A stretch of DNA of 55,264 nt from Treponema sp. (GCA_009787835.1 WQSN01000011.1:1-55264), one strand, 5' to 3'. Counted from the first letter of the stretch, positions 1 through 10,668 are shown. Program-made: numbers and translations. The notes: generated by a model not told the origin, from the letters alone.

Positions 1-49
1 TGTTGCAGTCCTTCAGCAGTTCGTCTAACACTTCTTTTGTTATCGCCAT
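1..49 (-). CDS. IS256-family transposase, N-terminal fragment cut by the window edge
   Basis: Only the first 16 codons lie in the window. They read MAITKEVLDELLKDCN, which resembles the usual start of IS256/mutator-type transposases. A strong AGGAGG lies at 56-61, six bases before the ATG. The enzyme would catalyse transposition of its own element, and the element's left end should fall within about 50-90, directly next to the mutS stop codon. No terminal repeat could be identified in so short a stretch. The identification rests on a short peptide and is therefore moderate. Confidence 0.55.
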   Translation of the reverse strand, partial: MAITKEVLDELLKDCN

Positions 50-90
50 ACTTTTCCTCCTTGGTAGTATAGCGCTTTACACAAAAATAT

Positions 91-2835
91 TTAAAAGTTC
101 ATTGTATCTTCTATACTTTTTTCTTTTTTCTTTACTCTATGTTCCGTGTTCCCTGTTATTTTTTCATTAATTCCGGCTTCCAGTGTCTTCTTCCATTGGC
201 ATAAAATATTCAGCGCTTCAAGCGGAGTCATTTGTTCCGGTTCCATCTCTTTCAGCATTTGTTTAAACGTATTATCATTATCACATTTTTGTATACTGTT
301 TATTTTTATCTTCTCATTACTTTTTTCTCTTTTTTTATCTGTATTTATTGTATTATCTTTGTTAACCATAATATTGTCTTTGTTAACAAAGGTATCGCTT
401 AAATCAGCGTCACGATCTTTCAACAATGACATAATTTGCCCTGCTCTTTCAAGAACAAGCTCGGAAAGACCGGCAAGACGGGCTACATGTAACCCATAAG
501 ATTCCGCCGCAGAACCTTCTTTCAGTTTTCGCAGGAAGACAATATTCTCTCCCTGTTCGACCACTTCCATGGAACGGTTTGCCAGGCGCGGATGGTTTAA
601 TAGCGACAATTCGTGAAAATGAGTAGCGAATAATGTTCTGCATCCAATCCGGTTTAAAAGCTCTTCGCTTACCGCCCATGCGATTGAAAGTCCGTCATTA
701 GTGCCAGTTCCTCTTCCTACTTCATCCATGATTACAAGGCTTTTTTCTGTGGCGGTGTTCAGAATAAAAGCGGTTTCGTTCATTTCTACAAGGAAGGTAG
801 ACTCTCCGCGCGCTAAGTTATCGGAAGCTCCGACACGGCAATAAATGCGGTCGCATAGACCAATACGGGCTTCCCTTGCCGGTACAAAACTCCCCATCTG
901 CGCCATTATTGTAATAAGAGCCGCGGACCGTAAATAAGTGGACTTACCCGCCATATTGGGCCCTGTAATCATCGCGAAAGAAATTTCTCCCGCCTGTTCA
1001 TTTCTGACTTCCGGTTTCTCATTTTTTATTTTGTCCGCGTATAATAATATATCATTGGGAATGAACTCTCCGCGGCCAAGGTGAGTTTCAACAACAGGAT
1101 GGCGGCCCTCATAAATTTCCAGAATGCCTGAGTCATTTAATTCAGGGCGCGTCCAGCCCCTGATTGACGCTGCTTTGGCAAGAGACTGAGCTGTATCAAG
1201 TTCAGCGAGAAGGCGGGCAGCCCCGGAAAGCAAAGAAAGAGATTTCTTTGTCTCTTCACGAATTTCAATAAAAAGTTTTCGCTCAAGATCCACTATCCTG
1301 TCCGACGCTCCGTTAATTTCAGATTCAAGAGATGCCAGGCGGTCTGTAGAAAAACGTTCTCCGCCTACAATACCCTGTCTGCGAATAAAGTGCCTGGGAA
1401 CTTTAACAAGATGCGCTTTTGTAACTTCAAAAAAATAACCAATCAGACGGTTGTATCGTATTTTAAGGCTTGAGATTCCAGTTGCTTCTCGTTCTTCTTC
1501 AAGATACTGTTCCAGGATTAACCTAGAGTTATCCTTCATTAAGCGTAATTTGTCCAGCTCTTCATTGTAACCGTTTTTTATCAAATTTCCTTCGCCAAGC
1601 AATACCGAAGGCTCATCACAAATCCCATTTTCAAGCAACTGGCGAACCATTAATAAATTTTCAAAATTGCCTGATAATTGATCTTTAAAAATATCATGGA
1701 ATGAAATTATCGCCATCTTTATGGAAAGCATATCCCTGCCGTGAGCTTTATCCATCGCGAGCCTGGAACAGAGACGTTCAAGGTCGGGGGTCTTTCCCAG
1801 AATTTCGCGTATCCTGCTTAAACGGCCCTGATCGCGGTACAGGTCTTCCACCATGTCAAGACGGGAGTTTATCGCCTGAATGTCGCGTAACGGGTGGAGT
1901 ATACGCCGCTTCAGGAGCCTTCGTCCCATTGAACAGCGGGTTTCGTCCATTACTTCCAGAAGCGAAAAACGGACATTTCCATCCCTTTGATTGCATAAGA
2001 GCTCAAGATTACGCTGGGTAGATTCATCGATACCCATATATTCGCTGTCACGGTACACCTTAAGCGTTTTAATGTGGGGAAGCAGGCTCCTTGCTGTAGT
2101 GTCAAGATAATCAAGCAGCGCTCCGCATGAGATTATCTCCGCGCTTTTTTCATCAAGGTTGAAACTTTTAAGATTGGCAAGACCGAACTGTTTCTGAAGA
2201 CGCTCGTAAGCCTGCGCGGAATCAAAAAGCCAATCCGCCCAGCGGTTCAGGACAAGCCCGCTCCTGTCATAAATCGCCGCGGCGATTTGTTTTTCCTCTC
2301 CCAAAAGCGATTCCTGAATCAGCATTTCACGGATTTGAAGCCGTTCAAGTTCCTGTCTGAGTATTTCAGTTTCAGATGCGGGAAAACTTGTAGCGAAAAA
2401 ATCGCCTGTAGAAAGATCAATATACGAAAATGACAGAACGCCTGCATTAGCTGCAAGGCATGATAAATAATTGGAGCTTCCCTTGTCAAGAAAATCTTCA
2501 TCTACAGTTGTGCCGGGAGTTATTATTTCCACAACATCGCGTTCAATTACCTTGTTTCCCTTTCCGGGACCTGTTAGCTGTTCGCAGATGGCGACCTTTT
2601 TGCCAAGCTTTAGCAGCCTTGCGATATAATTGCGCGCCGCGTGATACGGAACGCCGCACATGGGAAGACCGTTGCGGCTTGTCAGGGTAAGATTAAGAAG
2701 GGCTGATACTTCTATGGCGTCTTCCGCGAACATTTCATAAAAGTCGCCAAGACGGAAAAACAGTATGTTTCCAGTCTGCTGTTTCTTTATGCGCCTGTAC
2801 TGATCCAGCATCGGACTGGATTTGGATGCGTCCAT
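91..2835 (-). CDS. mutS: DNA mismatch repair ATPase MutS
   Basis: MutS binds mismatched DNA as a dimer and starts mismatch repair together with MutL. The 914-residue protein has the mismatch-binding Phe-x-Glu motif (F32-Y33-E34) in domain I, the lever and clamp regions in the middle, and a C-terminal ABC-type ATPase with Walker A GPNMAGKST at residues 625-633 followed by a Walker B region containing MDEVGRGT. The C-terminus carries a low-complexity Asn/Lys/Asp linker (about 840-870) before the final helical segment that normally holds the tetramerisation and clamp-binding parts. It is the last gene of the minus-strand block tamB-bamA-ompH-mutS. A likely IS256 element lies about 40 bases downstream. 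No clear Shine-Dalgarno precedes the start, and Met9 is an alternative. Confidence 0.97.
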   Translation of the reverse strand: MDASKSSPMLDQYRRIKKQQTGNILFFRLGDFYEMFAEDAIEVSALLNLTLTSRNGLPMCGVPYHAARNYIARLLKLGKKVAICEQLTGPGKGNKVIERDVVEIITPGTTVDEDFLDKGSSNYLSCLAANAGVLSFSYIDLSTGDFFATSFPASETEILRQELERLQIREMLIQESLLGEEKQIAAAIYDRSGLVLNRWADWLFDSAQAYERLQKQFGLANLKSFNLDEKSAEIISCGALLDYLDTTARSLLPHIKTLKVYRDSEYMGIDESTQRNLELLCNQRDGNVRFSLLEVMDETRCSMGRRLLKRRILHPLRDIQAINSRLDMVEDLYRDQGRLSRIREILGKTPDLERLCSRLAMDKAHGRDMLSIKMAIISFHDIFKDQLSGNFENLLMVRQLLENGICDEPSVLLGEGNLIKNGYNEELDKLRLMKDNSRLILEQYLEEEREATGISSLKIRYNRLIGYFFEVTKAHLVKVPRHFIRRQGIVGGERFSTDRLASLESEINGASDRIVDLERKLFIEIREETKKSLSLLSGAARLLAELDTAQSLAKAASIRGWTRPELNDSGILEIYEGRHPVVETHLGRGEFIPNDILLYADKIKNEKPEVRNEQAGEISFAMITGPNMAGKSTYLRSAALITIMAQMGSFVPAREARIGLCDRIYCRVGASDNLARGESTFLVEMNETAFILNTATEKSLVIMDEVGRGTGTNDGLSIAWAVSEELLNRIGCRTLFATHFHELSLLNHPRLANRSMEVVEQGENIVFLRKLKEGSAAESYGLHVARLAGLSELVLERAGQIMSLLKDRDADLSDTFVNKDNIMVNKDNTINTDKKREKSNEKIKINSIQKCDNDNTFKQMLKEMEPEQMTPLEALNILCQWKKTLEAGINEKITGNTEHRVKKKEKSIEDTMNF

Positions 2836-2851
2836 GATTACAGGTTCAGAA

Positions 2852-3376
2852 TTAGTTTCTGGCTTTAGTCCGCAGATTAGATATTAGCTTATCCGTTATA
2901 TCAATTGTCGGACTGTACCAAATAATAACATCATTTTCATTAAGATTCATAATCATGCTGTAGCCTTCTGTTTCAGCGATAAAACGAATCTCGGAGTATA
3001 CTTGATCCAGGAAAGTGCCGGATTGCATTAAATTTCTTTTTTGGGTTTCAAGCTCCTGGGTTCTAATCTGATGATAATCCCTTAAATATTCGGTCTGTCT
3101 GTAAATCAGGTTTTCCAGCCTGAGAGCTTCAGTCTGATTGTTGTAAAGCACAGCATCTGCGTATTGGGATCTTAATGCCTGTATTTCGCGCGTCATGCGA
3201 TCTATATCATTCTGCACCCTCGCGCTGCGTTCTTCAAATTCCCTGACAGCCCGCGAATCCGCGAAGAAAGCCATATAAGCCTTGTTTAAATCAACAACCG
3301 CAATCCGCGTCAGCTGCTGGGCATAAAGCAGTCCGGAAACACTAATTAATAAAACGAATAAAATTTTCCTGTTCAT
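2852..3376 (-). CDS. skp: OmpH/Skp-family periplasmic chaperone
   Basis: This 174-residue protein has a signal peptide of about 19 residues ending LLYAQ. The mature part starts with a beta strand (IAVVDLNKAY) typical of OmpH/Skp, followed by a long charged helical hairpin (about residues 40-115, rich in Glu, Arg and Gln) and a C-terminal strand region. Skp holds unfolded outer-membrane proteins in the periplasm and delivers them to the BAM complex, which fits its place directly after bamA. An AAGGG ribosome binding site lies five bases before the ATG. It sits 15 bases after bamA and 16 bases before mutS, so these genes are probably co-transcribed. Confidence 0.92.
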   Translation of the reverse strand: MNRKILFVLLISVSGLLYAQQLTRIAVVDLNKAYMAFFADSRAVREFEERSARVQNDIDRMTREIQALRSQYADAVLYNNQTEALRLENLIYRQTEYLRDYHQIRTQELETQKRNLMQSGTFLDQVYSEIRFIAETEGYSMIMNLNENDVIIWYSPTIDITDKLISNLRTKARN

Positions 3377-3391
3377 AATAACCCTTAATAA

Positions 3392-5917
3392 CTAATATGA
3401 TAACACAAATGAAAAAACAAGGTCGACTCCCGAATTCTCCCTGGAATCCGCGAAAAGCTGGCCTCTCTGCCATTCAATTTTATCGTCTACAATCCTGAAC
3501 CGTTTTGCTAAACTTAAACGGAGCGGAAGCTGCGGCAGTGCAAACCGGAAACCGCCGCCAAAACTGAACCGTAAATTTTCAATTGTAAAATTAGGCTGCC
3601 CGTTACTGTCTTTCCCAAAATAATACCCTTCGGTAGTTTCTTTTCCGGCAACATCAAAGAATAAATCGAAAGCCAAAATTCCGTAAACTATGGGAAAACG
3701 AAGCTCTACCCAGTTGTCCCATAATAACAATCCTTTCTCGGGGTATTCATATCTCCATCCTCTTGCGATAAACATACCGTCCACCGCAAGTTTATTACCG
3801 TTTTCAATTTGCAGATTTCTGCCCGGCTGAGTAAAAATAAGCGATAATCCTGAATGAAAACCCAAAACGCCCTTAAAATTCCAGTTTTCAGTTACAGGAA
3901 GATTAAATAATGTGAAAAACACCTCGACTTTTGAATCGCTTCTGAAGTAGTGTTCATTCTCAATATCAAAAAGGCCGTAAAGTCCCATACGCTCATACAG
4001 GTAATATCCGCTGGAAGGATCGTAAAAAATATCCCGCTGATCAAGCGACAGAGAAAGCCATATAGAGTTTTTCATTGTCCATTGGTTATTTTCAACTCTC
4101 AGCACCGGATCAAAAGGCCGGTATAATTCATTATCATAAATATTCTTGATTAAACCGACCCTCATTCCTCCGCTAAGGCTTATATTTCCCAAAAATGTAG
4201 CCCACCGGTATCCGGTAGAAAATCCAAGTGATAAATACCATTGTTCATAACTCATCAGATAATCCCTTGGCGGCTGTTTGTTATGCGAAATGTATTCGTC
4301 AAAGTTATTAAAACCGTCAGGAAAGGCATAAGGTTCATCGCCGTTAAAAATCGGGTTCCGGTTATCCATGGCAGCCTGGCGTTTCTGGTAATTCACTGAA
4401 AAGTCAAATCCTCCGGAAAAAGGCAGGCCGAACAGCCAGCGATGCAGATAACTGACAGAAGCGGATGTGGTATCCCTGATTGATGAGCTTAATTCGATTC
4501 CAAGCTGATTTCCCGTTCCGGCCAAATTCCTGTCATTCCATTTTACCAATCCGGATATAGGGAAAGTATCAGGATCGGCGCTGCCTGAAAACGTTACGCC
4601 GAACTGAATATCAGTTGTAGGCTGTTCTTCCACTGTAAAGACCAGATCCATTAAATTTTCCGCGCTTCCCTGAGTCGGTTCAGGTATTACCAATGAGAAG
4701 AATTGAAGATTATACAGGTTTCGCATTGCATCAATAACTTTTGTTCTGGAAAACACATCTCCCGGTTCCAGGGGAATTTCCCTTAAAATAACTTCGGTTT
4801 TGGTTTTATCATTTCCGCGGATAACTATATTTTCGATATACGCCCTTGAGCGTTCAATAATCTGAATTGTATAGGAAAGCACATGGGTAGAGTTATTTTT
4901 ATCCGGTATCCTTGCGATAGAATTGAAGATATAACCGTTTTCATAATAAAGATCAGATACCCTCTGTAAATCAGCCTCTACCCTGCTGTAATTTACTGTT
5001 TCGCCTGTTTTTGAATTTATAAGTTTTGCGAGCTGTTCAGTTGAAAAAATTAGATTGCCATCGAATGACACTCCGCCGAAGGTAAAAATTTCTCCCTCTT
5101 CAATTAAAAAGGTAAGTATTAAATTAGCTCCGCCTTTTTCATCATCTTCAAGAGAACGGGGAACATCAATTACTTTAGCGTCAATGTATCCGCGATCATG
5201 GTAATATTTTGTTATCGCTTCAATATCTATTAGAAGTTTCGCTTCCTGAAATGCGCCGTCATTGAGCAGCGATTTGGCTTTTAACGAAAGCTGGTTTCTC
5301 AGCATATTATTGGAAAATTTTAATGGAACATCCTTATTGGTACTCTGAAATTCAATTCTTCTTATTGTTATTTTATCCCCTTCAGTAATGGTAAAAGTGA
5401 GTGTAACATTATCCCCGTTTATTGTTTCAGCGGATTCGACTGCGACATTTGGATATCCGCTTTCTATGTATTTGTTTTTAATCGCTTCTACATCGACGCG
5501 GACTTTTGCCTGATTGAAAACATCGCTTACTTTTGTTGTTATTGTATCCAGAAGATCGTTGCGTCTTATGCCGGAATTTCCGTTAAAAATAATACGGTTA
5601 ATAATCGGCCTCTCGATAACGGCAAAACTGATTATAACATCACCGGAAGGATGAGGGCTGATACTGGGGTCTATGCGGTCAAAATATTCCAGCGCGTAAA
5701 GTTTCCCCTGTATTTCCCAGAAAATATCATAATCAAAGTTACGATGCCTGTAAGGATTCATTAAGACAGAAAGTTCTGACTGCAGAACATTTTTTAACCC
5801 TGTAAAAGTAATTTCCCTTATTGGTTTTGCCTGATACCACTCATCGTCATCATAACCTTGAGAAAAAACTGACACTGAAGCAGCCAGCAAGAGAAATACT
5901 AAAACCCTAAACCGCAT
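3392..5917 (-). CDS. bamA: Outer membrane protein assembly factor BamA
   Basis: BamA is the essential Omp85-family barrel that inserts beta-barrel proteins into the outer membrane. The protein shows a signal peptide (MRFRVLVFLLLAASVSVFSQ), several POTRA domains over roughly residues 25-400 with repeated G-x-I-F/G-x-v-x-F patterns, and a C-terminal barrel rich in alternating aromatic residues that ends in FSFVLSY. I place the start at 5917 (841 residues) because an AGGAG lies five bases upstream and the signal peptide begins exactly there. A longer reading from 5968 would put 17 non-signal residues in front. It lies between tamB and skp in one minus-strand block, an arrangement also known from Treponema pallidum. 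Confidence 0.95.
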   Translation of the reverse strand: MRFRVLVFLLLAASVSVFSQGYDDDEWYQAKPIREITFTGLKNVLQSELSVLMNPYRHRNFDYDIFWEIQGKLYALEYFDRIDPSISPHPSGDVIISFAVIERPIINRIIFNGNSGIRRNDLLDTITTKVSDVFNQAKVRVDVEAIKNKYIESGYPNVAVESAETINGDNVTLTFTITEGDKITIRRIEFQSTNKDVPLKFSNNMLRNQLSLKAKSLLNDGAFQEAKLLIDIEAITKYYHDRGYIDAKVIDVPRSLEDDEKGGANLILTFLIEEGEIFTFGGVSFDGNLIFSTEQLAKLINSKTGETVNYSRVEADLQRVSDLYYENGYIFNSIARIPDKNNSTHVLSYTIQIIERSRAYIENIVIRGNDKTKTEVILREIPLEPGDVFSRTKVIDAMRNLYNLQFFSLVIPEPTQGSAENLMDLVFTVEEQPTTDIQFGVTFSGSADPDTFPISGLVKWNDRNLAGTGNQLGIELSSSIRDTTSASVSYLHRWLFGLPFSGGFDFSVNYQKRQAAMDNRNPIFNGDEPYAFPDGFNNFDEYISHNKQPPRDYLMSYEQWYLSLGFSTGYRWATFLGNISLSGGMRVGLIKNIYDNELYRPFDPVLRVENNQWTMKNSIWLSLSLDQRDIFYDPSSGYYLYERMGLYGLFDIENEHYFRSDSKVEVFFTLFNLPVTENWNFKGVLGFHSGLSLIFTQPGRNLQIENGNKLAVDGMFIARGWRYEYPEKGLLLWDNWVELRFPIVYGILAFDLFFDVAGKETTEGYYFGKDSNGQPNFTIENLRFSFGGGFRFALPQLPLRLSLAKRFRIVDDKIEWQRGQLFADSRENSGVDLVFSFVLSY

Positions 5918-5972
5918 CAAAACTCCTACAAACTTCCAAATTGACAAACTTACAGTTCGATGAACCAATGGT

Positions 5973-8900
5973 TCAAAATGATCTACTCCATGTCAGAGTA
6001 ATGGAATTATCGTTCACCCACCAGTTCTCAGGATGGTACGGGAAAAAATCCCAACGAATATTGAATAAAGGACTTTCTAATTCAATACCTATATCAGGTT
6101 CAAACCTCAGACCGCCAAAATCAGGGTTGTTTTCATCGAAACGCATTGTAAGCATACCCTGGATAAACATATTTTGTCCAATATACTTACCTATAAAAAC
6201 AGTCGTGTTATCAAAATAGTTACCTACACGGGGAGTCCTGTCAACAGGGTCAAGCCCGATAGCTACTGTTTCATTAACCGCATTGTGTAAAAATCTTGTT
6301 CTGATACTGAACATATCCAATCCAAGGAAATTTCTGACTGACCTTTCAAACTGCCGCACTGCGGTAAACTGAGAGAAAAAATCGCTGTTTGCTACAACCT
6401 GAGTTAAAAGCTCAGTAGTGGAAGTAAGAATAAAGCGCTGTGTGTTTTCCGTGCCTTCTGTTCCGGTAATATTATAAATATTCTGCCCCAAAAGCGAGTA
6501 GATTTCCAGCTGGGTAAGGGTTGGAGTCGCCTCAAACCGCGGCACAAAACTTAGTAGCGGCTCATTTTCAATTATCATTGAAATTGTAACAGGCCCTGAA
6601 TCCGAGCGATCCTTGATTTCCGCTCTGGCGCTCAGAATCGGGCTGAATTGCTGTTCATTCATCCTGAAAACAAGAGTTCCGCTGCGAATATAAAAACTTC
6701 TGTCAAAATAATACACCTCGCCAGATCGTATCGTAACATCGCTGTTAAGCGAATACTGTCCTGACTGCGTGTCAACAAAGACTGTAAGCACTGTTCCCAT
6801 TTCCGGATTTGCCCTTAAAATGGGCATATTTGAATTTGGCCAGATAAACTCAACAACAGCTCCTGTTGTAATTGTCATATTGACTACAGTGGAAATTCGG
6901 CGCGATTGAGGCGTGTCATCGTTATTAACGGGATTCTGTTTAGAATTATCAGCTTCCAGTCCAAGGTCTGTGTTATTTGCGTAGAGATTTGCATTAATCT
7001 CAAACAGCGTATTCTCCAGCGCCATGCTTAGGGTTCCGGAAGCGTCTCCGACCGCTGTAAAACTTGTCACTTTTAAATGATAAGGAACAGGCGTTTCTCT
7101 TGGTATTGTAATATCCATCCCCAGGTTTCTTGGAACCCAGTTTTCAAAACGGAACCAGCCGTCAGCGCGGCCGCCGCCGTTTCCGCAGACAACAGAGATC
7201 TGGTTAAATGTCATTTCGTACCCGTCAAGAACAACATTAAACGGAATCGGCCTTATATCCTGGCTAAGATAATCGGGAACCTGCAGGCGGAAACTTGTCC
7301 CTCTTCCGGTACCGTAAAATTCAGGATTTAAAATCGGACCGCGAATATCTATTTTTCCTGTTACATAACCTCCGGCAATATTAAAGCTTTTAATAGGCGG
7401 CAGCATTGCCCAGAAGGTTGACATATCCATAAAGAAATCACTGCAGTGTGAATCCAGAATACCGTTTGTAAATTTACCTACAATTGATCCCCTGATTGGC
7501 AGGGGAGCTGACAGACTTGAGAAAAAGTTACCTTCGCTGTCCATTTCCAGCCGCAGCATATTCCTGGGGCCGCCTGATACTGAAAGCGCTCCGTCAATTC
7601 GTGAAAACACAAAAGAAAACGGATCATGAACCGTTTCTCCGTATAAAGTATTGCCGGTTTTTAACGAGCCCTGTATTGAATTTAAAGCGTCTTTAATTTT
7701 TATCCATGAATCAACCTGAGCGAAGTTGGCGTTAAGCTCCATTTTGCTTTCAAGTTTTCTTTCCATTACAGAGCCGCGAACATCAGCGTTCATCTTTGCA
7801 TAACCGTCAGCGCGGCTTAAATACAGGATAGGCAACAGCGCGTTTATACCGGCGAAATTAAATTTCAAATCATGAACTGCCAACTCATCATTTGTGAAAC
7901 TTGCCCGGGCTGAAGCATTAACTGAGTTTCCGCGCAATTCTCCATTGAGCGATGCAAGGTTAATCTGCGCGCTGAATGAACTGATGGAATCCCATGAAAC
8001 AGTTGCGTCTCCGTTCACGATCATTTTTCCGCTCTTTGAAATAAAGCGATCTGCGCGCATTTCACTGACTGACGCGTTGATACTGAAGTGTTTGTCCTTT
8101 AGCAGTCCTTCCAATATATAATTTTCTCCCGCTGTCTTTCCGTCAGAAATATTTACAGCAAACTGAAGAGATGAAAAATCATTAACCCAGGAGAAATCCG
8201 CCGTTCCCGCAAGAGCGCCGTAACTGTCGCCGTAGGAAAAGTCCCTGAAACGCGCTCCATTTTGATCCGCCGAGCCTGAAAATTTCAGGTAATTAATGTT
8301 ATTAAAGAAACCGGCGGACTGTTCGTTAGGTGAACTAAATATGCTTGCTTCAAAATTTCCGATATCAAGATTCCATAAATCTCTGGAAGTATATCGCGCG
8401 GATATATTAAAATTTAAATATATCGGCCTTCCGTTAAGCGGGAAGGGAAAATCGATCCCCTCAAAATAACCTGATATGGCGCCTGAACTGGAAAGGCTTC
8501 CGTAAACGCTGAGACCGTTCAGGTCCTGAACAATCAATGTTGTTTTATCAAGAATTTGCCCTTCTATCTGCCATGATAAATCAAAATAATTTATGTTAAT
8601 TGAAAAACCAAGTTCCATTGGATTGAAGAAATTTACCTGAGCGGATAGCAGAAGATCCCTTTCATCTCTTGAGAAAATTCCTTCTGTTATGACTATCTGA
8701 TGCTCCGTGCCCGAAAAAGAAATTCTGCCGTTTAAATCGCCGGATTTCAGGCTGATATTCGGAACATTATAAACAAAATTACTGAAATTTGTTGCGATGA
8801 AAATTTCCGCGTCAATAAATGTATTTTTCGTCCTGTCTGCAAAAATTTCGGGAATATTTATACTTTTTACAAAGGGGCTAATAAGGCTAGTAATATATGA

Positions 8901-10439
8901 AACTGAAAAAGAATCCAGGTTAAGGGAAGTTTCAAGCTGCAGCGGCCTGTAATCCAGAATCGCTTCAAGATTCACAGCCCCTTCGTCTTCACAGATGCCT
9001 GAGACAATTATGCTTAAATTATTTTCTGAAGGAGCCAGATAGATTCCGGTGCTGCCTATTACATTTTGTCCAATCGCGACTTTTTCGCTTGTTATGCTGA
9101 TTTCATTGTTCCGGCTTGATATTCTGAAAACCGCGTCAATATTTTCTTCGCCTGTAAGACTGAAGCGGTTAAAGAAAACTGTTCCCGAAGGCGTAAACGG
9201 AGCAAAATCAAATTTTCCGGAAAATCCAAATGTGCCGTAAAATATGCCAAGCGCCGCCGCCGCGGGAGAAGCCGAAAAACGGAATTCATCCACAGAAACG
9301 CTTTTATCGCTGCCGTTTGCGCGAATAACAAAAGAATCGCCTGATACATTTGAAGCTCCGCTTTTGAAATCGGCATGGTATAAAACAGCTCTATCGTTTT
9401 CCATTAAAAAGGAAGCGTTACCGGTCACCGCTGATGAAAGCAGATAGTTCAGGTTATTGCCGGTATTGTAAAATCTGACAAGACTGGTAATTAAAAAATC
9501 ATCGCAATTTATTCCGGCATCAAGGTTTTTTGTTTCGGTATTATAATCAAAGGACACATTATATGATTTTTTTTCACCTGACGCATTGAGGCTTAATGTG
9601 CTGTCCTTGAAAATAAATGAGAAATCCATGGGACTTACATCAAACAGCATCCTGTCGTTTGAATTGCTGACAGGCAGCATAAAGAACGAACCCGATTTCC
9701 CGCTTTCAATGCTTTCTACTCCGACAAGGGATGAAAGGAAAATGTCAGCCTTGCCCTCATTTCTTCCGGCCAGCCACGCGCCGTTAAGCGCAATTTCCGT
9801 GCTAATGCTGTATGTTTTGTTAAGCAGATCTGTATAACTTGCCTGCACATCCATTTTACTTGTGAATAAAAGTTCCCTGGCGCTTCCGCTGACATCAACA
9901 ATCATATTTTGAACATTGAAAGCTTTATTGCCGTCTGCCACATTGACAGAGCAGTCGCGGATTTTAATATCGGGCCTTTCGGGAAAAAAATCGGTGATAT
10001 TAATGCCGCTGTCCATATCATTCACAAACGCGAACAGATCCCTGTCTCTTTCCAAATCCAGATTAATGGACAGGCGATCTATCTGGATGCTGTGAATGGC
10101 AGTTTTTTTTCTCCTGATTAGTTCCTTCAGGGAAAATTTTATTCTTATCCGTGATACAGACAAAAAAGCGTTATCGTTCTTTACCAAGTCTAAATTTCTA
10201 ATATCAAAGGAGCCGAAAATATTCGGACGGATGGATGAATACCTGATTTCCATCCCGGTAATTGTTTCCAGCCTTCCGATTAAATTCGTGCGGATATGAT
10301 TCATTGCGGCGCTTATGCCAATTTGCACAGGACGCATAATTATTACAGTCAGGCCAACAAGCCCGATAAAGATGAGAACTTTTGGAAAAATCGAGCGGGA
10401 TAGTACTTTTTTCCCGTAATTATCATCAAAAATTGACAA
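5973..10439 (-). CDS. tamB: TamB/YtfN-family translocation and assembly protein
   Basis: A 1488-residue AsmA/TamB-type protein. It has an N-terminal signal anchor (about residues 18-36), a very long beta-rich periplasmic region made of repeating strand units (a lipid-transport groove in known family members), and a C-terminal DUF490 domain with the pattern PILSARAEIKD followed by LTQLEIYSLLGQNIY. TamB-like proteins connect the inner membrane to Omp85-type barrels and help phospholipid transport or barrel assembly. The coupling with bamA downstream fits this. The start codon is TTG with AGGG seven bases upstream; no ATG is available in frame nearby. Confidence 0.9.
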   Translation of the reverse strand: MSIFDDNYGKKVLSRSIFPKVLIFIGLVGLTVIIMRPVQIGISAAMNHIRTNLIGRLETITGMEIRYSSIRPNIFGSFDIRNLDLVKNDNAFLSVSRIRIKFSLKELIRRKKTAIHSIQIDRLSINLDLERDRDLFAFVNDMDSGINITDFFPERPDIKIRDCSVNVADGNKAFNVQNMIVDVSGSARELLFTSKMDVQASYTDLLNKTYSISTEIALNGAWLAGRNEGKADIFLSSLVGVESIESGKSGSFFMLPVSNSNDRMLFDVSPMDFSFIFKDSTLSLNASGEKKSYNVSFDYNTETKNLDAGINCDDFLITSLVRFYNTGNNLNYLLSSAVTGNASFLMENDRAVLYHADFKSGASNVSGDSFVIRANGSDKSVSVDEFRFSASPAAAALGIFYGTFGFSGKFDFAPFTPSGTVFFNRFSLTGEENIDAVFRISSRNNEISITSEKVAIGQNVIGSTGIYLAPSENNLSIIVSGICEDEGAVNLEAILDYRPLQLETSLNLDSFSVSYITSLISPFVKSINIPEIFADRTKNTFIDAEIFIATNFSNFVYNVPNISLKSGDLNGRISFSGTEHQIVITEGIFSRDERDLLLSAQVNFFNPMELGFSININYFDLSWQIEGQILDKTTLIVQDLNGLSVYGSLSSSGAISGYFEGIDFPFPLNGRPIYLNFNISARYTSRDLWNLDIGNFEASIFSSPNEQSAGFFNNINYLKFSGSADQNGARFRDFSYGDSYGALAGTADFSWVNDFSSLQFAVNISDGKTAGENYILEGLLKDKHFSINASVSEMRADRFISKSGKMIVNGDATVSWDSISSFSAQINLASLNGELRGNSVNASARASFTNDELAVHDLKFNFAGINALLPILYLSRADGYAKMNADVRGSVMERKLESKMELNANFAQVDSWIKIKDALNSIQGSLKTGNTLYGETVHDPFSFVFSRIDGALSVSGGPRNMLRLEMDSEGNFFSSLSAPLPIRGSIVGKFTNGILDSHCSDFFMDMSTFWAMLPPIKSFNIAGGYVTGKIDIRGPILNPEFYGTGRGTSFRLQVPDYLSQDIRPIPFNVVLDGYEMTFNQISVVCGNGGGRADGWFRFENWVPRNLGMDITIPRETPVPYHLKVTSFTAVGDASGTLSMALENTLFEINANLYANNTDLGLEADNSKQNPVNNDDTPQSRRISTVVNMTITTGAVVEFIWPNSNMPILRANPEMGTVLTVFVDTQSGQYSLNSDVTIRSGEVYYFDRSFYIRSGTLVFRMNEQQFSPILSARAEIKDRSDSGPVTISMIIENEPLLSFVPRFEATPTLTQLEIYSLLGQNIYNITGTEGTENTQRFILTSTTELLTQVVANSDFFSQFTAVRQFERSVRNFLGLDMFSIRTRFLHNAVNETVAIGLDPVDRTPRVGNYFDNTTVFIGKYIGQNMFIQGMLTMRFDENNPDFGGLRFEPDIGIELESPLFNIRWDFFPYHPENWWVNDNSITLTWSRSF

Positions 10440-10613
10440 TGTTTAACCCTATAATTAACCTGCTATTATAATTTTCGGTATAAATTGAAAATTTAGTCCC
10501 TGTAATTTACTTACTACTATAAATATAACACGTATTGTGAAAAAAAAGTATCATTTGAAGAGGTAAAAAGACAATTTTAGTACACTTAATAATTGATAAA
10601 TACTGAAATCTAT

Positions 10614-10664
10614 GGCTGTTGTTCCAAAAACGCAAACCTTCGGTTTGAAAGTTTTAGAACAGCC
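10614..10664. repeat. Dispersed hairpin repeat, copy 1 (GGCTGTT...AACAGCC)
   Basis: An imperfect palindrome whose arms are GGCTGTTGTTCCAAAAAC and GTTTTAGAACAGCC, with AAACC-TTC-GGTTT at the tip. It lies between the divergent genes tamB and tmk, so it does not terminate either of them. Two related hairpins occur at 17190-17220 and 29447-29483. Confidence 0.6.
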
Positions 10665-10668
10665 TCTG

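Noticed and set aside
51..90. Left terminal inverted repeat of the IS256-type element
   Set aside because: GTGTAAAGCG-like sequence is suggestive, but without the other end of the element the repeat cannot be defined.
355..392. Direct repeat of CTTTGTTAAC in the 3' part of mutS as a regulatory site
   Set aside because: It encodes the repeated NKDN linker of MutS and is explained by the low-complexity protein sequence.
1701..2021. 106-codon open frame antisense to mutS
   Set aside because: A shadow of the mutS coding sequence, with biased composition and no independent signals.
5918..5968. Longer bamA start at 5968
   Set aside because: It would add 17 non-signal residues before a complete signal peptide that has its own AGGAG site.
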